Source: Aselliscus stoliczkanus | Taxonomy: Eukaryota; Chordata; Mammalia; Chiroptera; Hipposideridae | Direction: 5' to 3' | DNA length: 64,000 nt | Assembly (NCBI GenBank): GCA_033961575.1 | Contig: CM066732.1 | Location: 80,595,187-80,659,186 of the forward strand | Shown: positions 45,750 through 57,435 of the stretch, piece after piece | Numbering within the stretch: position 1 is the stretch's first letter | How the letters are laid out: each line of letters opens with the position of its first letter | Notes under the pieces: generated by a model | The model's input: the letters and a program-made list of their open reading frames with translations, nothing else | Databases searched by the model: none | Told to the model about the DNA's origin: nothing | Translations under genes and position numbers: made by a program

Positions 45750-46800
45750 GTCTCTTTGTTCTCAGATGACATAATTATCTCCATAGAAAATCCAAAAACA
45801 CCAACAAAAACTCCTGATACTAGTAACCGATTATAACAAGATTATTGAATTCAAGGTTAATATCCAAAGATTTCTTATATAACAACAATAAACAAGAGTA
45901 ATTTGAATTTAAAAACACGTTATTTACATTAGCACTCCCCAAAATTAAATACTTAGGTATAAATCAAACAAAATATGTACAAGATCTATGAGGAAAGCCA
46001 CAAAATTGTGAAGAACAGAATCAAAGAACTAAGTTAATGAGATGTTCTATGTTCATGTATAAGAAGACTCAATGTTGTCAAAATGTCAGTTATTCCTAAC
46101 TTGATATATAGACTCAATGCAACCTCAATCAAAATTCCAATAAGTTTTTTTGTGGATATCAGCAAACTAAGTCAACAGTATATATGGAGAGGCAAAAGAC
46201 CCAGAATAAGCAACCCGATATTAAAGAAGCACAAAGTCAGAGGATTGACACTATGTGACTCAAGACTTACTCTAATGCTACAGTTATAAAGACAGTGTGA
46301 TATTTGTCAAAGGATAGACAAATAGATCAATAGAACAGAACAGAGACCCAGAAGTAGATCCATGTAAATATAGTCAACTGATCTTTGGTAAAGGAACAAA
46401 GGCAATACAATGGAGAAACGATAGTATTTCAACAAATGATGTTGGAACGACTGGACATACAGAATGATGGGACATCCACATACACAAGAATGAGTGTAGA
46501 CACAGGCTTATACCCTTCACAAAAATTGAATGGATCACAAACCTAAATGTAACATGCAAATTATAAAACTCCTAGAATGTAACATAAGAGAAAACCTAGG
46601 TAACCTTGGATATGGCAGTGAATTTTTGATACAACATAGAAGGCACAATCCATAAAAAAAAAGACTTTAATCAAGCTGGACTTGATTAAAATTAAAAACT
46701 TCTGCTGTGTTAGACAATGTCACGAGAATGAAAAGACAAGCCAAAGACTGGGATAAAATGTTTACAAGAGACACATTTGATAAAGGACTGTTACCCAAAA
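45750..46800 (+). pseudogene. L1 ORF2 relic (RT catalytic region to C-terminus)
   Basis: Right after the join, TCTTTGTTCTCAGATGACAT reads Leu-Phe-Ser-Asp-Asp, corresponding to the Phe-Ala-Asp-Asp catalytic box of L1 reverse transcriptase with Ala replaced by Ser. Further RT/C-terminal landmarks follow (ATTCCAATAAGTTTTTTTGT; AGAGGCAAAAGACCCAGAAT; AATGATGTTGGAACGACTGG; GATAAAGGACTGTTACCCAA). The endonuclease and first RT motifs are deleted, and stops and frameshifts occur. Confidence 0.78.
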
Positions 46801-47890
46801 TACAAAGAACTCTTAAAACTCAGCAAGAAGAAAATGAACAGCCTAATTAAAAACATGTGCAAAAAACCTGAACAATCTTTGACTAAAGAAGACATACGGA
46901 ATGCAAGTAGGCATGTGAAAAGATGTTCAACATTATATGTCATTAGGTAATTGCAAATTAAAGCAATGAGATACCACTACACACCTATTGTATAATGGCG
47001 CAAATTCAAAACTGGAAATACCAAAGACTAGCAAGTATGTGAAGCAACTGGAATTCTCCTTTATTGCTGGTTAGAGTAAAAAAAATGGTAAAGCCTCTTT
47101 GTCAGACAGTTTGGCAATTTCTTACCGAACTGTATATACTCTTACTATATTACTCAGCAATCACACTCCTTGATATTCATCCATATTAATGAAACTTGTG
47201 TCCACATAAAACCTACACTTGGATGTTTATAGCACCTTTATTAATAATTGCCCAAACTTGAAAGCAACCAAGATGTCCTTCGGTAGAAGAATGGGTAATC
47301 AACTGTGTAGTGCATCCAGACAATGGATTATTATTCAATGCTGAAGAGAAATAAACTGTCAAGCCACTAAAAGACATAGAGTAAATCTAAATGCATGTTA
47401 CTAAGTATAAGAAGCTTGTCTACAAAGGCCACATGCTGTATGATTCCAACTATCTGACATTCTGGAAAAGGCAAAATTATGGAAATGGTAAAAAAAATAA
47501 AAAAAATAAAAAAATGAAAAACTATGGTTGCCAGGAATTGGTCAGGAGGCACTGATGAATAGGTGGAGCACAGGGGATTTTTAGGGCAATAAAACTATTC
47601 ATGATGACGCTACAATGGTGGATCCATGTCATTATATATTTGTCAAAACCCATATATTTGTATAACACCCTGAGTGAGCCCTAATGTAAACTATGGACTT
47701 CGGGTGATAATGGTATGTCCATGTAGGTTCAACAGTTGTAACAAATGTGCTGCTGTGGTTTGGGATATTGACAGTGGGGGAGGTTATGCATGCATGAGGA
47801 CAGGGAGTAATGGGTATCCTCTATACTTTCTGCTCAGTTTTGCTGTGAATCTAAAATTGCTTAAGAAACAAAGTTTGTGGTAATAAAAAC

Positions 47891-48735
47891 ATGAAATGGT
47901 GTGGCTGAGTTGTTTAATGAAATAGTCTGATGAAAAGAAGTCAACAAAATTATTTAATTTCTCAAAAATTTTAAATATAGTGCCTCAAACATAAAACTAT
48001 AAAATATAGAGAAAGAAATATACAACTTATTTTCATATGGATTTACAACTGGACTTACAAGTTATATAATAAAAGACAATATTAAGTTGTTAGTTCTTTT
48101 AAAATAAAAGGTGGGGAGGGGAAGGATTTCAGGTGGTATTAGCAATTGAGACAAAACTGAAACACAAAACAAGTTTTGCAGATGTTGCCAGGAAATTGGG
48201 CACAGTTTAAAGGAAATTTGAACTGACGTGAGGCAAGGGTTATGATTTGAGGTTCAGATTGACTATGTTTTATTCTGTAGTTTGAACTCAGTTGAATCAA
48301 GCAGTATATGACGAGGTGCTTTTAATTTATTTTTCAGATATGTAAACCTTTCATCTGAGAAGTTATATATGAAACCAGAACCATCCTGAAAACTATGAAG
48401 AAATGATTCTTCCATTCAAAGGAAAACAATATAGAGAGTAAACAATTATCGATGCTTTCTACTGGGAGCTTTAAACAGATTCTTTTTCTCTTCCTGGTTT
48501 TATTTTTCCTTATCATATAGTCATTCACACAGAGTTCTTCTCTTATTTTCTTTTTGAATAGTGTTAGTGGGCTGATGACACAAAAGTGTAAAGTGCTAAG
48601 GTGATGGAATTATCAGAGAAAATATTGTCCTTAGTTATATTTATTCTTATTTGGAGATCAGTACACAAACCATTTTCTATTTTTTTCTTCAGACCTCACT
48701 CACCATCTAGAGATATAGAAAATGCATACATTCAT
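47891..48735. other. unassigned sequence
   Basis: No gene or repeat family recognised. Confidence 0.4.
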
Positions 48736-49050
48736 TCCTGTAGTCACTCATTCAATGATTATTTATTGAGTACTTATTATGTACCACGTGGTATTCTCAG
48801 TATAATATTAAGCAAAAGAATCACTTTGCCCTCATGGAGATCACTATTGACTGGAAGAGATGAACATTAATTAAATCATCACATGCAATGATAAGAGCTA
48901 GGAAGAGGCAACGTGTTTAAGAGGGCATAATAAGAATTCAACTTTGGGAAGTCAAGAGAAAAACTGCCCCTAAAGGAATGAAAATTAAGCTGAAGTCAAA
49001 GAATAAAGAGAAGTTATCTGGTCGAAGAGGACAGAAAAGAGCATTCTAGG
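48736..49050 (-). mobile_element. probable L2 fragment, antisense
   Basis: CACTCATTCAATGATTATTT, ATTGAGTACTTATTATGTAC, TTTGCCCTCATGGAGATCAC, AATGATAAGAGCTAGGAAGA and AGCATTCTAGGCAGAAAATA form the complement of the L2 3' half in the expected order. Confidence 0.6.
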
Positions 49051-50749
49051 CAGAAAATATTTAGTTAAATATGTTGATATAGACAGGGTTTAATATGAGT
49101 TTACTGTCAACATATAAAAGTAAAGAATAGAATAATTACTTACCCAAATGCTACAACTAACTGCATTAAATATATTCCAAACTCCAAAATTATTAAGTTC
49201 ACTCTATTAAAGAAATGAGATCATGAGTGGGTCTTTTTTCCTTGTCTTCCCTATTTTTCTAAATATAGTTAAAATACTTTTATATAACGAGAATATTTTA
49301 CAAAAATAAAAAAGATGATTGTTACCTAAACTTTGTCTTACCGAACAGCTTGTATCTTCACTTTTTTATTAAAGAAAAAAAATGTTTATCATTCAACACC
49401 TTATTTTCAATCAGTATAAACTGATTTTTCTCAAAAATTCTACTTTTTTTAAAGTCCCCATTTATAACTTATGCCATTCTTGGCACAGAGGACAGCCTTA
49501 TAAGGGAAGGGGATGATGTGCCCTGCGAGGGACCTCTCGACCAGTCAGAATGCTCATTATCAGTCCAATTATCCACTGATAATTGGCCTGCCTGTGGGAA
49601 TAATAGGCTGGGATGATTTAACTCACTGCTGACATATTCACAGCATCCTACACACTGCATTCAAAACTTCTTAACTTTTCCTTAAATAATGGAAGAATCT
49701 AATTCTAGCTGTTAGAATATTTTATTTGCTCAACATTGAACTTCCTATGAACATGGAAGAACTACTCTGCTGAGACTCAGGGAATGCTCCTTGTTTGTAC
49801 TAAACTTCACAATGTTGGCAATAAATCTCCCATAATGTCCAGCTTTCTTATTTTGTCTGTATATAATATTCTTCAAAAAGACAAGTCTCCCTTCTTAGAC
49901 TCAGTGAAATTTAGTCGTAGGATAACACTCAAAGAATGGAGTCACTTGGCTTGTAAATGCTCACCAGCATTTCAGCACTTCTAGATGGCTGGCTGATGTC
50001 CAAATGAGTCTACGGAATGGCCAAGGAGAGGAATTGTGATGGAATTTTACAGAGGATAGGGTATTTGCTTTTGTGTGTTTCTTGAGATAATTAGGTTGAA
50101 TTAAGTTACACTCACAGGACCGTGTTTTAAAGTTTCCAATTTGAGATTCTAATGTCCTCACTTTTTTTTTTTAATGTCTTATGCTCCTGAAAATTTGTTA
50201 GCAGGATGGGGATGCATAAATTTATTTGTTCAATAAATAGTTCATACACTGGCCAGAAACCAAGTGGACAAATTGTACTCACTAACCCTTTAATACTTGG
50301 CTCCTTTGTCTAATGACCCAGCCCATTATTAGATAATGAAAGAGTATATGAGAAAGTGGAGATTATTTATGATGGAAACAAAATGAAACTAATGGGACAA
50401 GATTTGAAAGCTGTGATGCATGAAAGGTGCTATGCAGGCCGCGCTGGCACCATGACAAACAGAGATAAAGGCTCAGTGGGAAGCAACAGTGTGAACATGA
50501 CTATGAAGAAGAAAGAATGGATTTCCTGAATGAATCCGTGCCATCTGGTGTTTGCTTAATACACAATAAAGGTCAAATGGCTACTGATCTTTTTTTCTAT
50601 AATCCAGTGACTATAAGAATGAGAGGAATCAATGAGTTTATCGATATGTCTGGAAATGACTCACTATATGATCTGATTGAGTCAATAAAACTGAAGTAAC
50701 TTGTCATTGCTCTTTAGATGTGGTTTGGAACTATGGTTACAATTCTGTG
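49051..50749. other. unassigned; two compositionally distinct blocks
   Basis: No repeat family recognised. Around 49470-49660 and 50250-50480 the sequence has more even composition, TAAT-core words (CACTGATAATTGGCC; CCCATTATTAGATAATG) and CpG-bearing words (GCAGGCCGCGCTGGCACC at 50436). These may be conserved non-coding elements, but there is no direct proof. Frames of 60-66 codons here show no domain. Confidence 0.3.
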
Positions 50750-50773
50750 TACACACACACACACACACACACA
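50750..50773. repeat. (CA)n microsatellite
   Basis: CA repeat of about 24 bp. Confidence 0.95.
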
Positions 50774-52435
50774 ATTTGCTGGATCAAATTATGACTCATA
50801 TTTTTTTCAAGAGTAATGTTTGCAAGCATTTCATTTTATAGATTATGTACACTCCAAAGGAAGGGTCAGAAGGAAAGCCTCTCATCAAGTTGAATATTTC
50901 CCCTATTAGCAAATAGATCTGTTAAACATTCATGTCTGTTGATTGGTGGTGGATTAAAGAAATTTGTTTTCGCTTTGCCTTTTCTATGTATGCAATTGAT
51001 TATACACCAATTTTATGTGATGATTCCTAGGGGACATATTAACTTTTAGTGAAATATGTTTATTAAGCATTATATGTAAACAGCATGCGCTTTGGGAATG
51101 TCACATATAAGTTAAACATGCTATTTTCGGTTACATTCCCTTTCCTTCAGGTTGTTCCAGTAATGCACTTCCATGGTCTGATCCTGGAACTCTAACCCTC
51201 CTGCTAAAGTTGCAGGGTTTTCTGTTGAGTTCTTTTCTAAAGATTAAAATAAAAGACACTTTTCTCACATTAATATTTCTCAGCTGCCATGAAAACAGGG
51301 ATAGGAGAAACCAAAAATAGAGGAGCCAGCTGTGGAAGGCTGCTTTTTTTTTTTTAGGACAACTCAGAAAAGTCTTTCAAATTCATTTTATAGATAGTGT
51401 GTTAATGCAAATACTGTTTCACGTGCCTGCATGCTATACTTAAAAAGCTGATATGCACTCAATTGTGATACAGTGAATGTTATCTGACTGTTGTAGCAGT
51501 AGTACAGTTGTTAAGATTGTCTCTGGGGTAGATCCATTTAGTATTCTTTCTATCTTCTTTTTTTGAAAAGACTTTACTGAAGCTGGTTAATTAAAATAAG
51601 AGTGGGGTGATTATGAAAATAATTCTCTTATTCCTGAAGTAGATGCAGTGTGTTTTATTCCAGATGCCACATATTCTGTTGGTGATTTGACTTTTTCTCT
51701 GGGAATATAAAAGTATTACATGCTCCCCTGACTTTATTAATAAAAAAAAATCACCCATCATCCCAGTGTGCTGAGGCACCATGTTTAACACAATTGGCCT
51801 CTTTATTTATTTCTATCCGTTTTTTTCTTACTTAACTGAGATAATACTGTAAATACAATTTTATAATGTGATTTTTTTTTGCTTAATATTTCATTCAAGT
51901 TTTTGTTGTTCATGAAGTGTTTTCTGATACTCTCATTTCCAGGTAGACCAGCCACGCCCTTCCTTTGTGTTCCTGCTGTGCTGTGATACTGTATTTCAAC
52001 ACAGTACCTTTATTATTGATTTGTTGTTGACCAGCTGTAAAAGCATAGAATGGAAGAGCCAACACTTTCTATGTCTTTTGCAATATCAAAAATAAGAAGC
52101 TACTGATTAAACGTGTAGACAGCAGCAGATATTCACCTGGTAATTAGAATTGACCATCTACTGGGGGTAATAAGACAAAGGATGAAAACAACAGAAATTT
52201 TGTAAAAGTGTTTCCTGCACTTGGTAGGTATTTGGATTCTATAACATAGACAGACCTTTAAAACTTCAAAATACTAAAACTTCAAGATGCTACTATTCTA
52301 TTTGGTTGACAGATTAACTGCTTAATGGCTAGCCATGCCTAGCCCTAAAACATAAAATCAGTGAATTTGTATGGTTCATTGCTGGGTATTCAATGACATT
52401 GGCTTTTATGGTCAACTGACCATCATTTTATTTAG
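50774..52435. other. unassigned, possible old repeat at 51686-51935
   Basis: The part 51700-51900 (AATATAAAAGTATTACATGC, TAAAAAAAAATCACCCATCA, TCATCCCAGTGTGCTG) resembles a widespread old repeat segment ('AAAATCACCCATAATCCCA') that I cannot assign. No gene recognised. Confidence 0.35.
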
Positions 52436-52436
52436 C

Positions 52437-52491
<55 letters not shown>
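52436..52491. repeat. (TA)n microsatellite, 56 bp
   Basis: Pure TA repeat with one AATA step near its start. It directly abuts the L1 3' UTR. Confidence 0.95.
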
Positions 52492-52493
<2 letters not shown>

Positions 52494-52990
52494 CCAGCTT
52501 TATTGAGATATTACATTTAACATGCAAGCTTAAGATATACAACATGATATATATATACATATATATGTATATATATATATATAATATACTGTGTATATAT
52601 AATATATATACTGTGAAATGATTACCACAATAAGGTCACATTATTACCTTTTTTGTTTGTGTGATGGAACTTTTAAGATTTACTTTCTTAACAACTCTCA
52701 ATGTTATAATGCAGCATTCTTAAAGCAACGTTGTTAATTATAATCACCATGCTGTATATTAGATACCCCGAACTTATTCATTATACAGCTAGAAGTTTGT
52801 ACCCTTTGACCAATATCTTATTTCCCCCAACCCCTGGCAATTACCATTCTATTCTGTTACTATGACTTGGGCTTTCTTAGATTCCACATATAAGTGAGAA
52901 CATACTATATTTGTCTCTCTCTATCTGACTTATTTTACTTAGCATAATGCCATCAAGGCCCATGCATGTTGTCACAAAAGACAATATTTA
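52485..52990 (-). mobile_element. L1 3' UTR fragment, antisense
   Basis: CCAGCTTTATTGAGATATTA, CTGTGAAATGATTACCACAA, TTAACAACTCTCAATGTTAT, CTGACTTATTTTACTTAGCA and GCCCATGCATGTTGTCACAA are the complement of the L1MA/L1MB-type 3' end. A second TA-rich tract (52547-52612) has expanded within it. The same module is at 31305-31580. Confidence 0.87.
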
Positions 52991-53464
52991 CTGCTTTTTA
53001 GTGAAACTAAAAAGGTCATATACATTCACCAGGCCTCAGAGGCCTTTTGGCAGTGAAGGCCAGCAAGGTAGGTTGACAGGCTGACAGGGCTGTGGATGCT
53101 CTGCTTATGCTTTGAGATAACTTAGAAGATAACTGGGGCTTACGATTCCTATGAGTATAGAAATGACTTTCAGGTTTAATTGCCTTGAATTTTCTCAAGG
53201 TGAAGGGTGCAATAGAAATGTCAAAATGTGAGTACTGTTATTATATTTTCTGTTATCAACCAATAGCTTTCCCTCTTATGACTCATTTATTCAAAAGTTG
53301 GCATAAAGCAATGAAGCAGTTCTATATTCAAATTTTGAATAAAGAAAAAGTAAATTTGAGATTTATTCAGCATAAATAAATTTGATCATATATAACTTTT
53401 TTCAAATTTATGCATTTTAATTTTGTGGCTATTTTGCCTGCTGTTCTTTTGAAAGAAAAAAAAT

Positions 53465-53468
<4 letters not shown>
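52991..53468. other. unassigned sequence
   Basis: A somewhat GC-richer piece at 53030-53100 has no recognised identity. Confidence 0.4.

Positions 53469-53507
<39 letters not shown>
53469..53507. repeat. (CA)n microsatellite
   Basis: Uninterrupted CA repeat of about 39 bp. Confidence 0.97.
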
Positions 53508-53510
<3 letters not shown>

Positions 53511-54185
53511 TTTTTTAACAGAAGGATGTTGGGATTATGCAAATAGCTGGTAATTTTAACTCTAGGAAATCTTTGTCTTTACTATGCTTGTCATTTTTTA
53601 GGATGTGATTCATTAGATAAAAATATGGTTCATCTTTTTCTGTGTCTCCTTTTCCTTTGAATAATAAAGACTGACAAAAAATACAACTCCCTGAAGAAAT
53701 AACCTGATATCAAACATCTTGGAAAAATATTTGCCTGAATCGTTGGATTCTAGAAATACTCTATGACCTACAAATGCTTCACTCTTACTGAAGATACTAC
53801 CTTTTCAGAGGTAGTTTCCCATCTTCCACAATTCTTGATACCTAGTAAAATCTAAGAACTTTTCCTGGTGTTAAATATATTGAGTTCATAATGTCCCATA
53901 AAAACCAATTCTAAGAGAAAGATAGTTGATTTCTACTTAAGAGATTGAACTTGATCAAAACTGACAGCTGTTTCTTAAGCCCATCTGAAAAAAACCTGTC
54001 TGGCATATGGGTTATTAATGTGTCACATTGAAAAGCCACAAAAATTATCAATTCTATTTTAGAATACCATTTATTTCATTTATTCGAGTTAATTGTACTC
54101 TTATGCCTCCATGTGTAAATATTTTTAAGGTTATATTTTCTTGAAATGTGTCTACACAAGATACATCAGAATATACTTTTTAGTC

Positions 54186-54186
<1 letters not shown>
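53508..54186. other. unassigned sequence
   Basis: No gene or repeat family recognised. Confidence 0.4.
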
Positions 54187-54218
<32 letters not shown>

Positions 54219-54234
54219 CATTATTATTATTATT
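54187..54234. repeat. (ATT)n microsatellite, 48 bp
   Basis: ATT trinucleotide repeat with a single ATC interruption near its right end. Confidence 0.97.
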
Positions 54235-55231
54235 TTGCCCCTGGGTTAGGCCCAAAAGCTGAAATTTCCATGGTTTTGTGTCCTGGGAGAAGTTTTCAGT
54301 AATAAAGTCTGATTACTTTCCTTATAGTTCTGTGCAAGCTGATCTTTGAAGTGGTTGCTCATGATTCCATGGTTGGAAGGAGAAAGACTGCTGAGGAGAA
54401 CCAGTTGGAAGAAGAAAGGCATAGCTGATTAGAACCAGTGTGGTGAATACTGGACATGTAGTATGGATAAACCTGAATATCACCCCAGGATTTTTACAGA
54501 GTACATTTGAATTCTTTGACTCACCTAGAAATTGTCAGACTCACCTAGTCTAGCAACTATTAAACCTTATGCCATTTCTTCTACATTTTTTAGAACTGAG
54601 AAATGGATAGGAAACTCAGTGGTATTGAGGAGTATTTGAATACCTTAGGCCTTTAATGAAACTCTACTGAAATTGTTATAACTAATATCAAACAAACCTT
54701 TATTTTAAAAATATGTCTATTTTTCAAAAATAGATTTGGTGCATTTTAACTAATTATTTAATTTTTAAAATTCTTATTAAAAAGCTATTCAAAGTAAACT
54801 ATACATAGTTCAAATATCTTGTGCTACCATTCGAGACTCCTCTGTGCTGTGGCATAAAATTCTTGCCTTATGAATATTGGGAATGTGGAAATGTGATAAC
54901 CTAAACAAGGATGCACTTTCCCTTTGCTCTGAAATTCCATTTTTTCCTCTTTTTGTTAATTGTATTGACATAAAGAATTTCCTGCAGATTTTTAAAACAA
55001 AACACTAAAAATCACTGTCTCAAATGCAAAAAATATATGTGTGTATGTATTATTGTATTTTCTAATACTCTCCTAGGTAGTCAGTTGAGAACTTGGTAAG
55101 TAATACATCTCTCCAAAAAAATCATTTGGCTCAGCCTTTAGACATGCTATTCCAAGAGCTTTGTAGAAGGGAGGATAAATCTTATTTTACGCTGAAATTG
55201 AAATGAAGGATATTTCTCTTTGGAAAAACTC
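54235..55231. other. unassigned sequence
   Basis: No gene or repeat family recognised. Confidence 0.4.
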
Positions 55232-55309
55232 TGTGTGTGTGTATGTGTGTGTGTGTGTGTGTGTATACACACACACATGTGCGCACACACACATACACAC
55301 ACACGTGTG

Positions 55310-55356
<47 letters not shown>
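55232..55356. repeat. (TG)n-(CA)n alternating purine-pyrimidine tract, 125 bp
   Basis: The tract starts as TG repeats, turns at a GTATAC centre (55263-55268) into CA repeats, and includes GTGCGCAC and GTGTGCGCGCGCAC parts before ending in (CA)n. I followed purine/pyrimidine alternation through the whole 125 bp without a break. The centre forms a 24-bp perfect palindrome (55254-55277). Frames through it are artefacts. Confidence 0.97.
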
Positions 55357-55358
<2 letters not shown>

Positions 55359-56289
55359 GCTCTTTGTTTGCCTGATGTTTGCCTAGCTAGGGCCCCACCT
55401 AATGGGCAAGCAATAAAACAAACAGAGGAAATTCTAAGAGCACAAAAGATTTGAGTAGAAAGATGGCCAGAGAGGATCAGATAATTAACCCCAAGGAGTT
55501 GGGTTCAGTGCCTTTATTAGGGAGATTAGAGAGATAAAATAAGGTCATTTATCTTGTATAGAAAAAGACAGAGGGGTCAAGAACTTAGAAACACGGAAAG
55601 GGAAGGGATGGAGAAAGGACAGGGTGCTACTCTTCATTTCCTGCTATGTGACAAAGGTCAAAATGATGGCACTTCTGAACTTTGAAGAGATGATCTTTCT
55701 TTATTGAGATTAAGTTCCCAAAGTTGTATTCACTGAGCTTCCTAAAAGTAGCAATGAGCATTTCAGAATGAACTTCTAAAGCACAAGGGTCCTTGGCTCC
55801 ATGCTGAAACTTTCCCAGCTGAACTAAGCAGTAGAGAACTATCCTGGATAATCCATTTGACCAAAACTGTATCAAGCAATATGGCCTATGGACAACCTTT
55901 AAGGCTTTCAGTTTTCAAAATGTCAAAAGACATCCATTACACATAAAAATAACACATATCTCACCCAAATATACCAACAGTGTGTATTCAATAATATCTA
56001 TTAACAAATTCAGAGAGGTAATGATTTTTTTTCCCTATGTAATGTGTTTCTTTTCACCTAGAATATCACAGGTTTATCATTTTTTTTCAGGGGGCGGTAA
56101 TGGGAGGGGGCCACAATTTTAGAGAGTACAAGGATTTTCTTATAATAAATATCTTAGTTCTTCCACAATTCCATGGGGGATCCCATGGACATGGAATTCA
56201 AATAAAATAATATATGAAGGAGAATATTCTGTTTGATCTAAAGACCAATTCTCATTTTATTCTGACCATTATTTCATTTTGGCTCTATT
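55357..56289. other. unassigned sequence
   Basis: No gene recognised. A G-rich stretch (GGGGGCGG...GGGAGGGGGCC) lies at about 56091-56111. Confidence 0.4.
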
Positions 56290-56400
56290 TTATGTTTTGC
56301 ATTTTTTTTTAACTTTCAATATTGTTTTATATTAATGTCAGTATAGTGATGTACAACATTGGTTTATAAATTTATATAATTTACTTAGTGATCCCCCTGA

Positions 56401-56728
56401 CTAGTACCCACCTGGCACTATACATAGTTATTACTATATTATTGATTATATTCCCTATGCTTTATATCACCATGACTATTTTATAACTACTCATTTGTAT
56501 ATTTTAATCCCTTCACCTTTTTCACCCTGCCCCAACTCCCCTCCCATATGTCAACCCAATAGATCTAGTATCCATCTGACACCATACATAGTTATTACAA
56601 TATTATTGACTATATTTCTTATGCTATACCCTACATCCCTATGACTATTGTGTAACAAATAATTTGTACTCCTCAATCCTTTCCCCTTTTCCACCCACTC
56701 CCAACTCCCTTCCATCTGGCAACCATCA
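56401..56728. repeat. tandem duplication of about 164 bp in the L1 3' UTR
   Basis: The stretch from CTAGTACCCACCTGGCACTA (56401) is repeated, diverged, from CTAGTATCCATCTGACACCA (56565). Both units contain CATAGTTATTAC, ATATTATTGA, CCCTATGCT or TCTTATGCT, and a C-rich end with CCAACTCCC. Confidence 0.85.
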
Positions 56729-57086
56729 AAATGTTCTCTGTATGAGTTTTTTTCTGTTTCATTTATTTTGTTCTTTAGATTCCACTTATAAGTCATATGA
56801 TATTTATCTTTCACTGTCTGACTTACTACACTCAGCGCAATACCTTCTATGTCCATCCATGTTGTCACAGATGGCAAATTTTCTTTTTTTTTTTACTGCT
56901 GAGTAATATTCCATTGTATATATGTAAGACTTCTATATCCATTCATCCATTCAGAGACACCTAGATTGCTTTCATATCTTGGCTATTGTGAACAATGCTG
57001 CAATGAACATATGGATGTACATGTCCTCTCGAGGTAGCATTTTGAGTTTCTTCGAACAAATACCCAGAAGTGGCATTACTGGGTCC

Positions 57087-57361
57087 TTCTTTGTCTCTTG
57101 TTATAGTATTTGTTTTAAAGTCTATGTTGTCTGGTATAAGTATTGCTACTCCAACTTTTTTGTTTGTTTAGATTTTCATGTAATATATTTTCTACCTCTT
57201 AATTTTCTGTCTGTGTTTTTCGATCTGAAGTGAATCTCTTGTAGGCAGCATATGTAAGAATCTTGTTTTCTTATCCATTCAGCCCCCATTCTTTTGATTG
57301 GAGCATTTACTCCATTTACATTGAAAGTAATTGTTGATAGGTATGTAGTTATTGCCATTTT
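57087..57361 (-). pseudogene. L1 ORF2 N-terminal fragment (endonuclease start)
   Basis: Starting at about 57361 the minus-strand frame reads into the L1 endonuclease N-terminus, with the recognisable FNVNGVNAPIKR and CCLQEIHF segments (the asparagine of the first and the QE pair of the second are conserved catalytic-site positions in L1 endonuclease). Several stops follow beyond 57176, and the coding part ends near 57087 at the junction with the 3' UTR. All downstream endonuclease, RT and Cys-rich regions are missing. Confidence 0.85.
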
Positions 57362-57435
57362 ATTATTTATATTTATTATTAACATTATTATTATTATTAT
57401 TCATCTTAAAGAATTCCCTTTAAGATTCCTTGTTT

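Larger units (their letters stand above)
43960..47890 (+). mobile_element. L1M/HAL1-type LINE with internal deletion
   Basis: Order: 5' UTR-like region (43960-44900), ORF1 (about 45020-45745), an abrupt join to the RT part of ORF2 near 45750, the ORF2 C-terminal part (to about 46800-47000), and the 3' UTR, which ends with CTATGGACTTCGGGTGATAA, GGTTCAACAGTTGTAACAAA, GGTTATGCATGCATGAGGAC and GAATCTAAAATTGCTTAAGA up to about 47885. The endonuclease and the N-terminal part of the RT are missing. Many stops. An (AAAAAT)n run at 47490-47514 is a later expansion. Confidence 0.82.

Noticed and set aside
53016..53198. 60-codon minus-strand frame in a GC-richer patch
   Set aside because: No domain, splice site or conserved motif visible; length is expected by chance.
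55203..55454. 83-codon plus-strand frame with His-Thr and Val-Cys runs
   Set aside because: Product of the alternating TG/CA tract.
56551..56877. 108-codon minus-strand open frame
   Set aside because: Lies in the L1 3' UTR; no coding signature.
57360..57402. (ATT)n tract as an independent microsatellite of interest
   Set aside because: It is a local expansion in the ORF1-ORF2 linker of the L1 at 56290-59747 and is described there.
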